From Eremomyces bilateralis CBS 781.70 (Eukaryota; Ascomycota; Dothideomycetes; Eremomycetales; Eremomycetaceae): a stretch of DNA of 64,000 bases. The notes beneath the pieces are model-generated. The model had not been told where the DNA came from. It saw nothing but the letters and a program-made list of their open reading frames with translations, and did not search any database. Positions 46,514-57,158 of the stretch are shown piece by piece; within the stretch, counting starts at the first letter, position 1, and the number at the start of each line of letters is the position of its first letter. Made by a program: the position numbers and the translations under genes. The stretch covers positions 787,794 through 851,793 of the forward strand of contig NW_022985070.1 in NCBI RefSeq assembly GCF_010015585.1. Direction: 5' to 3'.

Positions 46514-47402
46514 ACTTTTTGACAGAAGAGCTCGCAGACGATATGAGCAGGACAGGGGAAGCGGCCGAGATGGTAGATGAGAAGGATGCAAAGAGAAGAC
46601 GTCGGTCATTTGTGAGAAGATTTATGCATAAACTCGTAAGATGAAGGCAGTTATAGTGATTCGACAAGAGATACCCCATTTAGCAATTGATGCATAGTTA
46701 CTGTTTTTTATTCTCATTGGGATGGATTGTCAGGTGATGTTCATGATCGGATAGGGCAGCAATTTTGCAAAGGTTTAGAGGCTGAAACGATACCGTGGCG
46801 CACTGGTCACTAAGAATCGATACGTATAGCTTACGCCAAGTCCTGCAAAGACGCTTTGCTCTGGGAGTTTTTGGAGATGCAAAAACCGGAAGCCAATTTC
46901 GGATCCCACTGTACGGACTACGGATAGCTCTTTAGAGTGAGAAATTAAGGGACTTCCTGCTTTGGAGCCGTCAGGCGTCAGGTACCATAATTAGGTGTCG
47001 CTCCTCACAGCCCCCTGCTCCACTGTTCCTGCCAAGTGCCTGGACAACAAACTTTCCCATTATCACCTCCATTGTGTTGTCACGGCGTACCAATGACCAG
47101 CTGCACTCAGAATTTCCGGTTCGTCCACGCATACCCGTAGCACATATCATCCGTACACACATCTGTACACACGGCATTGTCGCTACTACAAAGGCGTGGA
47201 CCAATCACCCACTGACCTGTGGCCAAGTTTCAAGGGCCAATTGTCATTTCAATCCTATTCGGTTTTCCTTCGCTTTGCCTACCTCAATGCTCTTTGTCAG
47301 ACCGAGACGAGTCTGAATTGGCCTGATTCCCAGCCTGGGGGCTGACGACACAATCTATGTGGATATGGGAAGCTGAGAGAACTTTTCGTCAGGGAATTCA
47401 GG
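46514..47402. other. Intergenic, no gene supported
   Basis: Between the NLR relic and the CCCH gene. It holds the CCCH promoter; no element was identified. Confidence 0.55.
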
Positions 47403-49128
47403 ATGTGGAGCGACGAGAAATTGGACGCTTTGGAAGCAAAGACGAGTGGCCTGACTACGGTGCTCGACCAATATCGAGAACTCCTCGACAATTACCGGCG
47501 TCTTAAAAGTGATTACGAGGAAGAGAAGGAATCCAGAGAGAAATACAAGCGGCTTGCCCGTGGACAAGAACGTAACCCATTTGTCTTGGTGCTCGTAGAT
47601 GGAGACGGGTATCTTGTAAGTACATCCCTTCGCTGTTCAGCACTCCACCGATTTTGTTCATTGGAGACTCGGACTGACTCTGTTATTAGTTCAAACATGA
47701 GTTATTGAAGCTCGGTCACGATGGGGGCGTCACTGCCGCCCGACGCCTCTCAACCGCCATCGGAAAACAGGTAGTTCGCCTGGATAAGGATCTCGAGGAT
47801 TGCCGCATTATGGTCAGGATATATGCGAATCTACAAGGACTGTCGAGGGCTTGCTCTAGGAGCGGCCTCTGTGGCAATGAAGCCCGGGCACTATCACCCT
47901 TTGTAACGGGATTTACCCGCTCGCAAGACCTGTTCGACTTCATCGATGCCGGAGAGAAGAAGGAAGGGGCTGATTACAAACTGCGAGAAATGTTTCGTCT
48001 CTTCGCGGAAAACGGCCAGTGTAAACACATATTCTGGGCTGGCTGTCATGATACCGGGTACCTATCGCTACTGACACCATACAAAAATCGGTCCGATAAG
48101 GTGACACTTATCGGCTCTACTCTAGAACTCCCCGACTTTATGAGTCTGGGCCTACCCTTGATCGAACTTGATACTGTTTTCGAGCGCTCGACACTGGAAG
48201 CGTCAAACGGAAGCACTTCAACGTTGGGATTGGACGGGCATCGAGGTTCATCTTTCGCCGCACCGACCAAGAGCAACGCAAGATCATCTTCAACCCAAGT
48301 TTGCCAGCATTTCTTAACGACAGTAAGTATTTTGTATTGCAGTTTGCCAGAAAATAGAGCAAATGATCTCCTGGAGGCTTTGCCGCATCATTTTGTTCGC
48401 CAAACTGACATGATTTGCAGCCTGGATGTAAATTCGGCACTAAATGTCGATACGTCCATCTACTACGCGATGGGTCGGCCGCACGGCCTCAAGATGAGCC
48501 ATACGCGCGACCGAAATCTCAAATGAAGTCTCAGTCAGAACCCTTTCCTCCAGCTGCGAGTCATAAATCGTCGGTATACCTTTCCAAGGAAGATACAGCT
48601 GGGTTAACCGGCCCGCCCCTGGGACGTCCAATCCCCTTGAACAAGTCCGGCGAGCGACTCGACACTATTGTACCCAAACCGAGCAAAGAGGACGAAGCCG
48701 CGTATTGGCGGCGAGCGAAGGCGCACAAAGTTTGCAACAAGCATGTGCTAGCTAACTCCTGCCCCGATCCACACTGTCTGTACGACCATGGTCACGTCGA
48801 TCCGGGCATCGTGGATGTTATCAGGAGCTTGAATCGGAGATATCCTTGCCCTAGGCAGGGACGGTGTAGGCGTGCCGACTGCTTTCTCGGCCATATCTGC
48901 GTGAGAATCGGTTGTCAAGGACGAAGCACGGGGTGTCGCTTGACCTACAATATGCATACCATGTCACCGACGGTACGCGAATGGGTTGCTGCGGAGGACG
49001 CTGAACTGGATTCATCTATCGGCGCGCAGGATGAGGGAGACCGCTCGGTCGGCTCTCCCGATTCCGACGATACAAACGGGGTGTCTACAAGGTTTGAGGA
49101 TGAAAGGTTGCCGGAACTCATATTGTAA
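47403..49128 (+). CDS. CCCH zinc-finger protein with coiled-coil N-terminus, 517 aa, three exons
   Basis: Exons 47403-47615, 47690-48322 and 48421-49128 (1554 nt), all phase 0. Residues 1-55 form a charged coiled coil (LEAKTSGLTTVLDQYRELLD, then EEEKESREKYKRLAR). Residues 60-235 form a conserved fungal domain that starts PFVLVLVDGDGYLFKHELL and runs to HIFWAGCHDTGYL and KVTLIGSTLELPDF. A CCCH finger C276-x8-C285-x5-C291-x3-H295 is created precisely by the second splice, which supports that intron. A second Cys/His cluster (about 395-455: CNKHVLANSCPDPHCLYDHGH, then CPRQGRCRRADCFLGH) adds one or two fingers. The tail is acidic. The architecture matches fungal proteins with a DUF7923-type domain and tandem CCCH fingers. 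A role in RNA or nucleic-acid binding is likely, but uncharacterised. Confidence 0.85.
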
Positions 49129-49649
49129 GCAATCGAGAAGGTCATAGACTGGGAGGAAAGGCGACTAGAACCAGCTATCGGTGGTTTACTACAACTCGTT
49201 CTGTTTTATGGACATAGTGGGATACAGTGTTATGCAGTACTCCATTAGAGCGAGAACAACCCACTTTAGGATCAAAGCAATATTACGGAGCCGTTTACGG
49301 AGCCGTTTCCGATAACGTCCGCTTGAGGTTTGCAAAATCGAATTCTGATTGGTCAAATGAGGTTCTGGAAACCTGCATCGGAGAGCATTCGGTGGCCATG
49401 CTGAGTGAGCGGCATGAACCCAGCATATCGCGCCTTCGCCACGGACCCATTTTCGCACCACCGCACACTTAGATTAAGCTAAACGCTTCCGTAAAGGAAG
49501 CATGGGCGTTGATATTCCTGATGCTTCATCTTTTGCACAAAAAGTCCCTTGATTTCGTCGCTGCGAAAGGAGCCATCCGTCGCATTGTCTCCCGACTGCG
49601 CTTCACCACTCGTCGGCATCGCTATTCGACGATTCACACCAATGCTGCA

Positions 49650-50729
49650 ATGGACGCTCCTTACGCACATGAATTACACATCGCTGAATTGGCCGTCCAT
49701 CAAGCGTCGTTGCTTACTAAAAGGGTTCTCCAAGCCGTAGACAAGGGCTCATTATCCAAGAGCGACAAAACGCCCGTGACGGTGGCCGATTTCGGTTCGC
49801 AAGCTCTCCTCATCAGTGCGTTGCACCATGCATTCCCCAACGATGGCTTCATCGGCGAGGAAGATTCATCGGCGCTCCGCAGCAACTCAGAATTGCGAGA
49901 ACGAGTTTGGGATCTGGTCAAGAGCACGACGCTCGAAGGGGACGATGCGACCACGTTGCATCACCCGGGCTCGGCGGACGAGATGATGGAAATGATCGAT
50001 CTGGGAGTGAACGCCGCGCCCGACAGTCGAAGAACATGGGTGATGGACCCAATCGATGGGACCGAGGCGTTCCTCCGCGGCGAGCAATATGCCGTGGCGT
50101 TGGCTCTGCTGGTCGACGGGGTGCAGAAGGTCGCGGTCTTGGGATGCCCAAATCTGGTCCTCGACGACGGGCGGTTCTCCGAGACCGTGACGGATCGTGC
50201 GGGATATGGGTACCGTCTTTTTGCCGTCCAAGGACGCGGAGCGTTCATGCGCAAAATCAGCGATCGGAGTGACCCGGTGAAAGCCGTCAACCTCGCCGAT
50301 CCGGAGGCAGATGCGTCAGTCAAGCGTCTGAGATTAAACCAAAATCTCCCGGTCCGGCCCAGATTCGTGGACTGGGAAGACAAGAGCATGGATGTGGTTC
50401 GCTGTCGAGCCGTGGCAAAGGAGCTGGACGGCACCTGGGTGCACACGTCCGCGTATGCGGCGCAACTAAAGTACGTGGTGATCGCGACCGGATGCGCCGA
50501 TATCTTGACGCGCTACTTCAAGAGCCGAGACCGCAAATCGTTCATCTACGACCATGCCGGTGGCATTCTCGTGGCTGAAGAGGCCGGTGCCGTGGTCACG
50601 GACTTGGATGGAAAGAAGATTGATTTCACCACAGGACGGAGGCTTTCGGCGAACTATGGCTTTGCGGTTGCTGTGCCACTTTTACATGCAAAAGCAATAA
50701 GGGCTTTGAAAATTCAGTTCCAGGGGTGA
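49650..50729 (+). CDS. met22: 3'(2'),5'-bisphosphate nucleotidase (Met22/Hal2-type), 359 aa
   Basis: Single exon from ATG 49650; length equals yeast Met22 (357 aa). Metal and active-site motifs of the inositol-phosphatase superfamily are all there: VADFGSQ (Asp47), FIGEEDS (Glu70, Glu71, Asp72), WVMDPIDGTEAF (Asp133, Asp136, Thr138), and YDHAGGILVAEEAGAVVTD near the C-terminus. It hydrolyses PAP and PAPS to AMP, which protects sulfate assimilation and RNA processing, and is Li/Na sensitive in yeast. The same frame stays open upstream to an ATG at 49521, giving a 43-residue basic extension, so a longer 402-aa form is possible (see findings). Confidence 0.93.
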   Translation: MDAPYAHELHIAELAVHQASLLTKRVLQAVDKGSLSKSDKTPVTVADFGSQALLISALHHAFPNDGFIGEEDSSALRSNSELRERVWDLVKSTTLEGDDATTLHHPGSADEMMEMIDLGVNAAPDSRRTWVMDPIDGTEAFLRGEQYAVALALLVDGVQKVAVLGCPNLVLDDGRFSETVTDRAGYGYRLFAVQGRGAFMRKISDRSDPVKAVNLADPEADASVKRLRLNQNLPVRPRFVDWEDKSMDVVRCRAVAKELDGTWVHTSAYAAQLKYVVIATGCADILTRYFKSRDRKSFIYDHAGGILVAEEAGAVVTDLDGKKIDFTTGRRLSANYGFAVAVPLLHAKAIRALKIQFQG

Positions 50730-51133
50730 AGGCGTCGATACCCGTACTTTCTGGCTTGTCAGAGTCGTCTCCTGAATGCGCAGCAATTCATACTGAGTGG
50801 AAGCTGGAATTGCAATCAGGGGAACTAGCCACAGGGTATTTGGCAATGAATTGGACTAGAGTGGCGTCTCCGGCGATTGAGAACACCGGTGCCACAATGG
50901 ATCGATGGGTTTAGATAAGTCACTTATATGTGGAATGAGCGTACTCTTAGATGAGTTGTTAGAGTCTTAAGATAGTCATATCATAAACATCAGTAATACA
51001 TTGAAGGTGCCACAGCAGATATCCATCCATAAGTGCCTTGAGTGTGAAATCCTCCCCCTAGATTCCTGGCGCCGAGTCCTGAATGACCAAAGAAACGCCC
51101 CAATTCCAGTCATATCGTCATCTTCTCCAATCG

Positions 51134-52501
51134 CTATACCCGCATATTGCAGTCACTTCTCCTCCTGGCTTCGCTAAGGACCTCATCAAATGTCCCGGTG
51201 ACGAATGTCTTCAAAGCCGGAGAGAGATCCTGTCCTGGACCATTCAAAATCTCCATGAAGCGTTCGATCAGCTTTTCCAACCGCTTCAATTGGCTCAGGA
51301 CCAGTTGCATCTTGATGCACTCCTCGTCTTGCTCATCGAGCGCGTAGCTGCCTAGTTTGACAGGTGTCCGCGTGGGACTCCGTCCTTGGCTGTGTAGTGA
51401 GCTCGACCTGCATCGAGTGGTATCCGGGCAGTTGCAGGCCGCGGAAGGTGAAGCTTGGTGGGTTTGGGTGATGCACTTGTAGGAATTCAGGAGCTTGGTT
51501 ATGATGAGTGCAACGAGGAGGCTCCCTTCAGGATCCTTTTGGCACAGACACTTTAGGATTGAGGTAAGAGAGTCGAGAGCTTGTCGGTTGGAGTCGAGGA
51601 TGCTGTCAATGGTGCGGAAGCCGCCTGCGGAGGCAGGAATGCTGGAAGGATCGTGTAGACTGAACAAGATAGTGAGGGCCTGGCTCATGCAGTGTTGCGA
51701 GCTTTGCCCCGAGGGTTGGATCTTCTCTAGCATGGAGAGCTTGGTGAAATGTTGTTGAATGCCTTCGGAAAATTCCATATTGTTCGAGGGCTGTGAGCTA
51801 CATGCTGAAGCAGGCGTTGAAAAGCCATCGCCAATGGCGAAAGTGCTGGCTTCCGAAGCAGAGAAGTCGGAGAATGCATCTGATAAGGAGAAGTCGCTGT
51901 CCATGCTAAGATCTGATTCTAGCATGGCAGGAGGCGCCATGGTCGGGTCGGCGGAGAGGAGAAGAGGATGCTCAGGGATAGGAAATTTGTATGACGAATG
52001 GGAGGATGATGTTTCCGAAGGGGAAGGGGAGCTCGACTTGATATTGGCCTCATAGAAGTAGCTCTCGGCATTTGTAAAGTAGCCAGGCCTTGGGGTCTTG
52101 TCTTCAAGGTCACTCGAGGGAGTATCAGGGAGGACGCCAAGTTGGGCAGGGAGAACATTGAACAAAGATTGGCTTGCGTGATTGCTCCGGGCGCTCGCAT
52201 CAGAGGCAATGGAGCTCGTGTGTGAGTGACCTGTAGTCGGAGCAGCGCTTGAAGGGGGGTGGTTATGGATTTGCTTCTTCTTCCCGGACCCTGCGGGCTT
52301 TCCTATCCGCCTTGATGGAGAGTAATTGCAAGCGATGCTCAGTTTCGAACACCTCGTGCACGCAGGTCTCTGCTGCCCACATTTGATCTTCGACTTGGAG
52401 CATGCATCGCATGATGCCCGAGTCTTCTTGGGCTTGCCCGAAGCTGTGGTGGGCTTCCCGATGGTATTGGGAGCTTCAAAGATGAAGCCGCTTTGAAACA
52501 T
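51134..52501 (-). CDS. AflR-like Zn2Cys6 transcription factor, 455 aa
   Basis: One exon from the first true ATG at 52501. The zinc cluster is Cys31, Cys34, Cys41, Cys48, Cys51 and Cys58 (RASCDACSKSKIKCGQQRPA then CTRCSKLSIACNYSPSRRIG), followed by a basic linker. The spacing and the CNYSPSRRIGKP end are AflR-like. A Ser/Pro-rich region comes next. The C-terminal third has the aflatoxin-regulator pattern: TILFSLHDPSS, KCLCQKDPEGSLLVALIITK, then a final helix with QLVLSQLKRLEKLIERFMEI. AflR-type factors usually sit in secondary-metabolite clusters. None of the neighbours is a polyketide or peptide synthetase, so its targets are unknown. Confidence 0.9.
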   Translation of the reverse strand: MFQSGFIFEAPNTIGKPTTASGKPKKTRASCDACSKSKIKCGQQRPACTRCSKLSIACNYSPSRRIGKPAGSGKKKQIHNHPPSSAAPTTGHSHTSSIASDASARSNHASQSLFNVLPAQLGVLPDTPSSDLEDKTPRPGYFTNAESYFYEANIKSSSPSPSETSSSHSSYKFPIPEHPLLLSADPTMAPPAMLESDLSMDSDFSLSDAFSDFSASEASTFAIGDGFSTPASACSSQPSNNMEFSEGIQQHFTKLSMLEKIQPSGQSSQHCMSQALTILFSLHDPSSIPASAGGFRTIDSILDSNRQALDSLTSILKCLCQKDPEGSLLVALIITKLLNSYKCITQTHQASPSAACNCPDTTRCRSSSLHSQGRSPTRTPVKLGSYALDEQDEECIKMQLVLSQLKRLEKLIERFMEILNGPGQDLSPALKTFVTGTFDEVLSEARRRSDCNMRV

Positions 52502-54081
52502 GGTGACGATGTTGTGCAACAGAAGATAGTCGAAGATGGAGAGATCGATGAACTTGACTTTCGAGGCGTTCTTGCGATGTGCAAGAGCTGGATCTATATG
52601 TCTTTCCTATTCCTGTGTATCCCCCCTCTTTCCCACGTGCGGTTGCATTTTTAGGAGTCTTATGATTTTCGGACACGATACCTAAATTGTCCGGCGCCCG
52701 AGTTGGAAGGATGGAGATGACCCTGCAGCACCAACGACATGCCTACAAGCTGTTGTCGTTGGTAGAAACCATGCTCAGCCTCAACCTGACAGGGTGCTTC
52801 AACAATCTACACGAATTAGTTATTGGCACTGCAACGTCGAAATACGCACGTTTCGGAATATTTCGGTCGTATTCCACGATTTGCTTGAATACAAGGCTCT
52901 GCTGGGCTCATCCTCCACCGACCGTCACCGTTATCGTTGTCGCTGTCCAGTTGTTTGCATAGCGATTCATCGATTCATCAATTCATCTTCGACGGGCCGA
53001 ATCATCTTCGGCAAGTTTTGCTCTTGAGCTTCCGGGAGCCAACGTACAGTATCACCAACCGAACACCGATCGACATGCTCCGGATTTCGTCAAGATGCGG
53101 CGAAGGATTCTGCCCTACGCATGGTTCATGCATGGAAGGGTTCCACGGCTAACAATAGCCAACGATAATAACGCAGTTAGAGAACGGCGGGAAATGATAG
53201 ACCTTGTTGAAGCTGGCAGCTGGTTTCATGTGTCCTCTAGTCTGCATGTTGCGGGTCACGAGCTGGAGTGGGGGGGTTGGTTCGGAATCAAACCGAATCC
53301 GGGCTGAGTTTATTTGCGGAATTTCAGGGACCAGGAACACCGGAATGGTTCATATTACTGGGTGGCCATCTCGACCATGTTGTTGTGCAAGGCGTGAGCC
53401 TGTGAGTGAGATGGCAGACCGGAGAGAAAAAAGAGTGAGAGGCTGAGAGCTGAGTGGTGCACGATCGAGTAGGTTGGGTGGTTTGGTTGGCGTTAGTGGG
53501 GGGTTGGCATGGCAGGGAGTGCCTGTGTGGGTGCCTGGCGTGGGTGGCCTTGGGGAGTTGGGGCGAGGCTCCTGTGGTGCAAGTGTCAAGTTGCTAAAAG
53601 ATCTGTGAAATGTCAATCATGATTCATGAATCATCCAGTGACTTGCTTCAGTTCGGACACTATCCGCCTTGTGCGTCGCTGTGTCGCGGCACCGCAATTA
53701 GTTGCCGCTGTAATCCCGCTCTTTCGCCGCTAAATCTCGGGGTTGGTGCGCTTGGCAGGCATCTCGAATTCCGTCGATCATCCACATTCCACTCCCGTAT
53801 CGTCCGCGCCATGCATATCCATGCTTCTGACGAAATGATGCAGGCTGCTTGAACGAGAAAGGAAACGAACCGGAAGAAGGCCGCGTTGATCATGACTTTC
53901 GGACCCCAACCAATCCAGTGACCTCCGACTTCCGAGCTCTTTCCGATTGCAATGTCTGCGCGATATCGCTAAAGACATGGCTATTGCGGACGATAGGTAG
54001 TGAGGCAGATGAATGCGGAAATGACTTTGAACAGTTTGAAGGGACCAACACGGAGGACAGGGGGGATAAATTAAAAAGTAC
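52502..54081. other. Intergenic, no gene supported
   Basis: Promoter side of the AflR-like gene and beyond. Frames at 52687-53307 and 53350-53893 have no recognisable domain. Confidence 0.5.
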
Positions 54082-54610
54082 CTAGCCTGTATAGGCAACT
54101 GTGAATAGGCAAATTGCGACGCCGAAGCCAGATAAGATGATCGCTCTCATCGGTCTTTTCGCGAGTTGAAGTAGTATGGTTGTCGAGAAACGTGTTACTG
54201 TCACTCGGGCCTCAACGGTCCCTCTGGAGTGGACAGCCATCCAGGAGATGTTTGAAGTTGTATCTATCTTTGTAGAGATTGATGTTGTATCTGTCCTGTG
54301 GACGCTCATGTTGGATGTGTCTTCTATATGTTGCATATAACAGCCACTGTAGTTAGGCAACAGTGATGAAGCACCTATGTTGAATTCGAATACTCCTCTT
54401 TCTACGAAAGACTTCGTCAATGCTATCAACTGATGGAGACTTACCTGATATATGAACTCTCTGAATCGTCGATGCCCGCATCCTTCTTGGCATCCACAAT
54501 TCCGATCCCGTGTAAAATCGCCGCTCATCGGGATCCGACTGAGACTCCGCTAGATCTTCATATAACAGGAGGATCATGACTCCCAAAAATGCAGCCCAGA
54601 GACACCGCAT
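54082..54610 (-). CDS. Small protein with two membrane segments, 135 aa, two exons
   Basis: Exons on the minus strand: 54610-54445 and 54323-54082 (GTAAGT donor, CATATAG acceptor, phase 1). The N-terminus (MRCLWAAFLGVMILLLYEDL) is a signal peptide or signal anchor. The middle is Thr/Ser-rich with Asp/Arg (SVHRTDTTSISTKIDTTSN). The C-terminus (MRAIILSGFGVAICLFTVAY) is a second hydrophobic helix ending two residues before the stop, as in tail-anchored or GPI-signal proteins. I do not know the family. A Thr-rich lumen flanked by N- and C-terminal hydrophobic segments fits a small GPI-anchored surface protein. Confidence 0.45.
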
Positions 54611-54743
54611 CCAAATCTCCACAGCTCATCATTTGCCAAGTTCAATCGTCTGTCGGATCCATCGACTATTGGATCCCCAAATAACCCCCCGTCTCCCTGC
54701 CCTTCAGTCTTCACTCGACGGACAAACCCAACATCACGCCAAG

Positions 54744-55025
54744 ATGGACCACATGAACTTCATGTTCGGAATCATGAGGACAATGGATATGGCTAATCCT
54801 CCTTACACAACCTATGCACCTTGCACCACCCCCCCGGAGGCGCTCACTGCAGCACATGCGCAATCCGCTGAAACCAAAACGTCTGCCCATCGTGGCGAAC
54901 AAAAGCGGGAAAATTCCCCTGTAGGGAGCCTGCGCAGGCGATTTCTGTCCCGGTCGTCGACCGCCAAATCTAATACGAGTTCAGACTCGGCGGCGGCACA
55001 GGATGGCTCTGTGAAGCCATCCTAG
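54744..55025 (+). CDS. Small hypothetical protein, 93 aa
   Basis: ATG at 54744 within a longer open frame; it begins MDHMNFMFGIMRTMDMANPP and has a Pro/Thr-rich stretch (YTTYAPCTTPPEALTAAH). It ends in a basic, Ser-rich tail (GSLRRRFLSRSSTAKSNTSS). No signal peptide or membrane helix. The frame remains open upstream to 54576, so an earlier start is possible. The family is not recognised. Confidence 0.45.
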   Translation: MDHMNFMFGIMRTMDMANPPYTTYAPCTTPPEALTAAHAQSAETKTSAHRGEQKRENSPVGSLRRRFLSRSSTAKSNTSSDSAAAQDGSVKPS

Positions 55026-57158
55026 ATTCGGGGATTCGGATCGTGAGACGAGGGGGTTGAGCATCTGATGGCGTCTTGTTTTGGAGTTCTTCGGTGCTTG
55101 GTGCTTAGTGCTCGGGGATCAAACAGTCGGACTGCGGACAATGCATAGCGGCGAATTCAACAGGTGATCTTGCAGATCGGTCTGCAGCCCTCTGTGTGGG
55201 ACTGCATGTTCTCTAGATATTCTTGTTATCTATATCCATCGAGGTGAGACCATACATGAGTGGTTCTTGAAGATATGGACTTAGTATCATAGAGGCAAAT
55301 CAATCATAAAGACTTGAGAATGGAGAAATGGAATGGGTTTGAACCGGGATCCGATATGCTGGGTTGACTGGTCGCCTATGCCACGTGGATAAACAAGCAA
55401 CGGTGAGAGTGTATTTGCCCCTTCCTATAAATGCTCACAGACAGAAGACGAAACACCCGAGCCGTTGACGTACGAAACACAGAGTTGAGTGATCACTGAA
55501 ACATTAGGCGTCCAGTCTATGACAGAGAGGCAAAAGTGGTGGACGACTGAAGTATCCAAGGGATTGATCTAGACCAGTTTTTTTAGCAAGCAAGCAGCAA
55601 CTGCTAGATATCCGAGCCATGGACTGGCTACATGGTACATCTTTCGTGCGTATCTTTTCACTGCCATGATAGTCGTACCGATGCCGGCCATAGCCCATTC
55701 GGGGTCCGATTGAACACGGTAAAATCTAGGCGAGTCGACAGAAGTATTGTCCGAAAGAGATCTTACCTCTCCACATAACGAGGACCGTCCTTGTCCAGAT
55801 ACTGGCTATCCCATTAATCAATCCACAACATCACTGTAGAACCGCGATGACTTCCTTGTTTGGCGGCAAGAAGAAAACCCCCCGTCAAACGGTCGAGGAG
55901 ATCTTCAAGCATAAAACAAATGAATGCACACCCAGAGTCCACGTGTGGAATTGTCTGGCCATGTCCTTGGCGGCTCCAAGTGTTCCTTGCTAAGGCGGTG
56001 CTTTATGTGGCCTATACACAAGATAAGTCCGAATGCGTCCGTGACTTCGTGGGCGGTATCTGGCACAACTCAATCATCACACGGAATCGAAGCATCGTCT
56101 ATAGCTCCAAATTGCGCTTCAGAATATCCAAGCCTCTCCGACAAGGATCTCGGGTATCATATCATCTCTAGTAAGGTCATGTACGGGTCACAGCTGACCT
56201 CCAGTAGCTCACCTCCAGCATGGGGCGATGGTGGTGAGTGAGCTCGAGACATAAGGCGTCTCATCCCTCTATATAGCTCCGAAGATCAAAGCTCAAGCTA
56301 TATCCTGGAGCTCTAGCTTTCCATGCACGGCGCCTGCTGTGCCTCGCTTGGTGACCTCATGAGCTTCGTGATATCATCGACTGGTGGCCGATCATGGCAC
56401 CGGGCCGCGTCCCGCCATATAGACACCCCAGTTGTACTTGAAAGGTATATGACATGCTCATGGATGCTGTGGATCTTGCCCCAATTTGCATCCAACATGT
56501 TGATATGAGACTGTAAGTTCAGACACAATGCATCCTCTACAATAGAGGCAAATTCAAAATTATAAATCGGCCCTCAGCAGAAGGATCATAGGGTTCTGAA
56601 GATCGTTTCATGTCACTTGAATCAAGGCAACCAAGGATAGCGCATAGATGATTTGACTTAGAGGATATAGACTAAAGATTAAAAATGAAAACGCTCAGAA
56701 ATGCGACATAGTGGTCGGGTTTGAAACGTCAACGAAAAGAGAGTCGAAACCACTTCCAGACTGCCACAGGCTATCAACACCAAAAATGGAGCAGGGGCAG
56801 TGCAATCCTAGTTGGGGAGATAATCTAGAAAGTGTAAGATGGTCTTATAGGTGGAGAACCTCTGATAATCAATACTCGGAGACCAAGACGAGGCCGGGAG
56901 TGGACCTCGACCGTTCGGGTGGGTTTCACTTCCGTTTATACTCGAAGAGATCGTCGTTCCAATGCTGGGGTACAGCTGGACCCTGGACGTTGACGCAGGG
57001 TAGCCGTTGTGACTAGATGCATGTTGATAATTGATATGCGGTACATCGTGAGCCGCGAGACCGATACGGACGAAAGCTGGGCGTCCGGGACTACTTGAAA
57101 TTGCCGGGCCTCCCCACACCTCTGAAGTGGTCCTCAGAAATCATCCGAAGACTCCATC
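55026..57158. other. Gene-poor interval
   Basis: About 2.1 kb with only short overlapping frames (for example 55860-56241 plus, 56808-57119 minus). No domain, no intron pattern and no RNA gene seen. The promoter of the monooxygenase gene must lie at its right end. Confidence 0.5.

Noticed and set aside
49502-49520. ATG at 49502 as the start of the bisphosphate nucleotidase
   Set aside because: It is in a different frame from the enzyme; only the ATGs at 49521 and 49650 are in frame.
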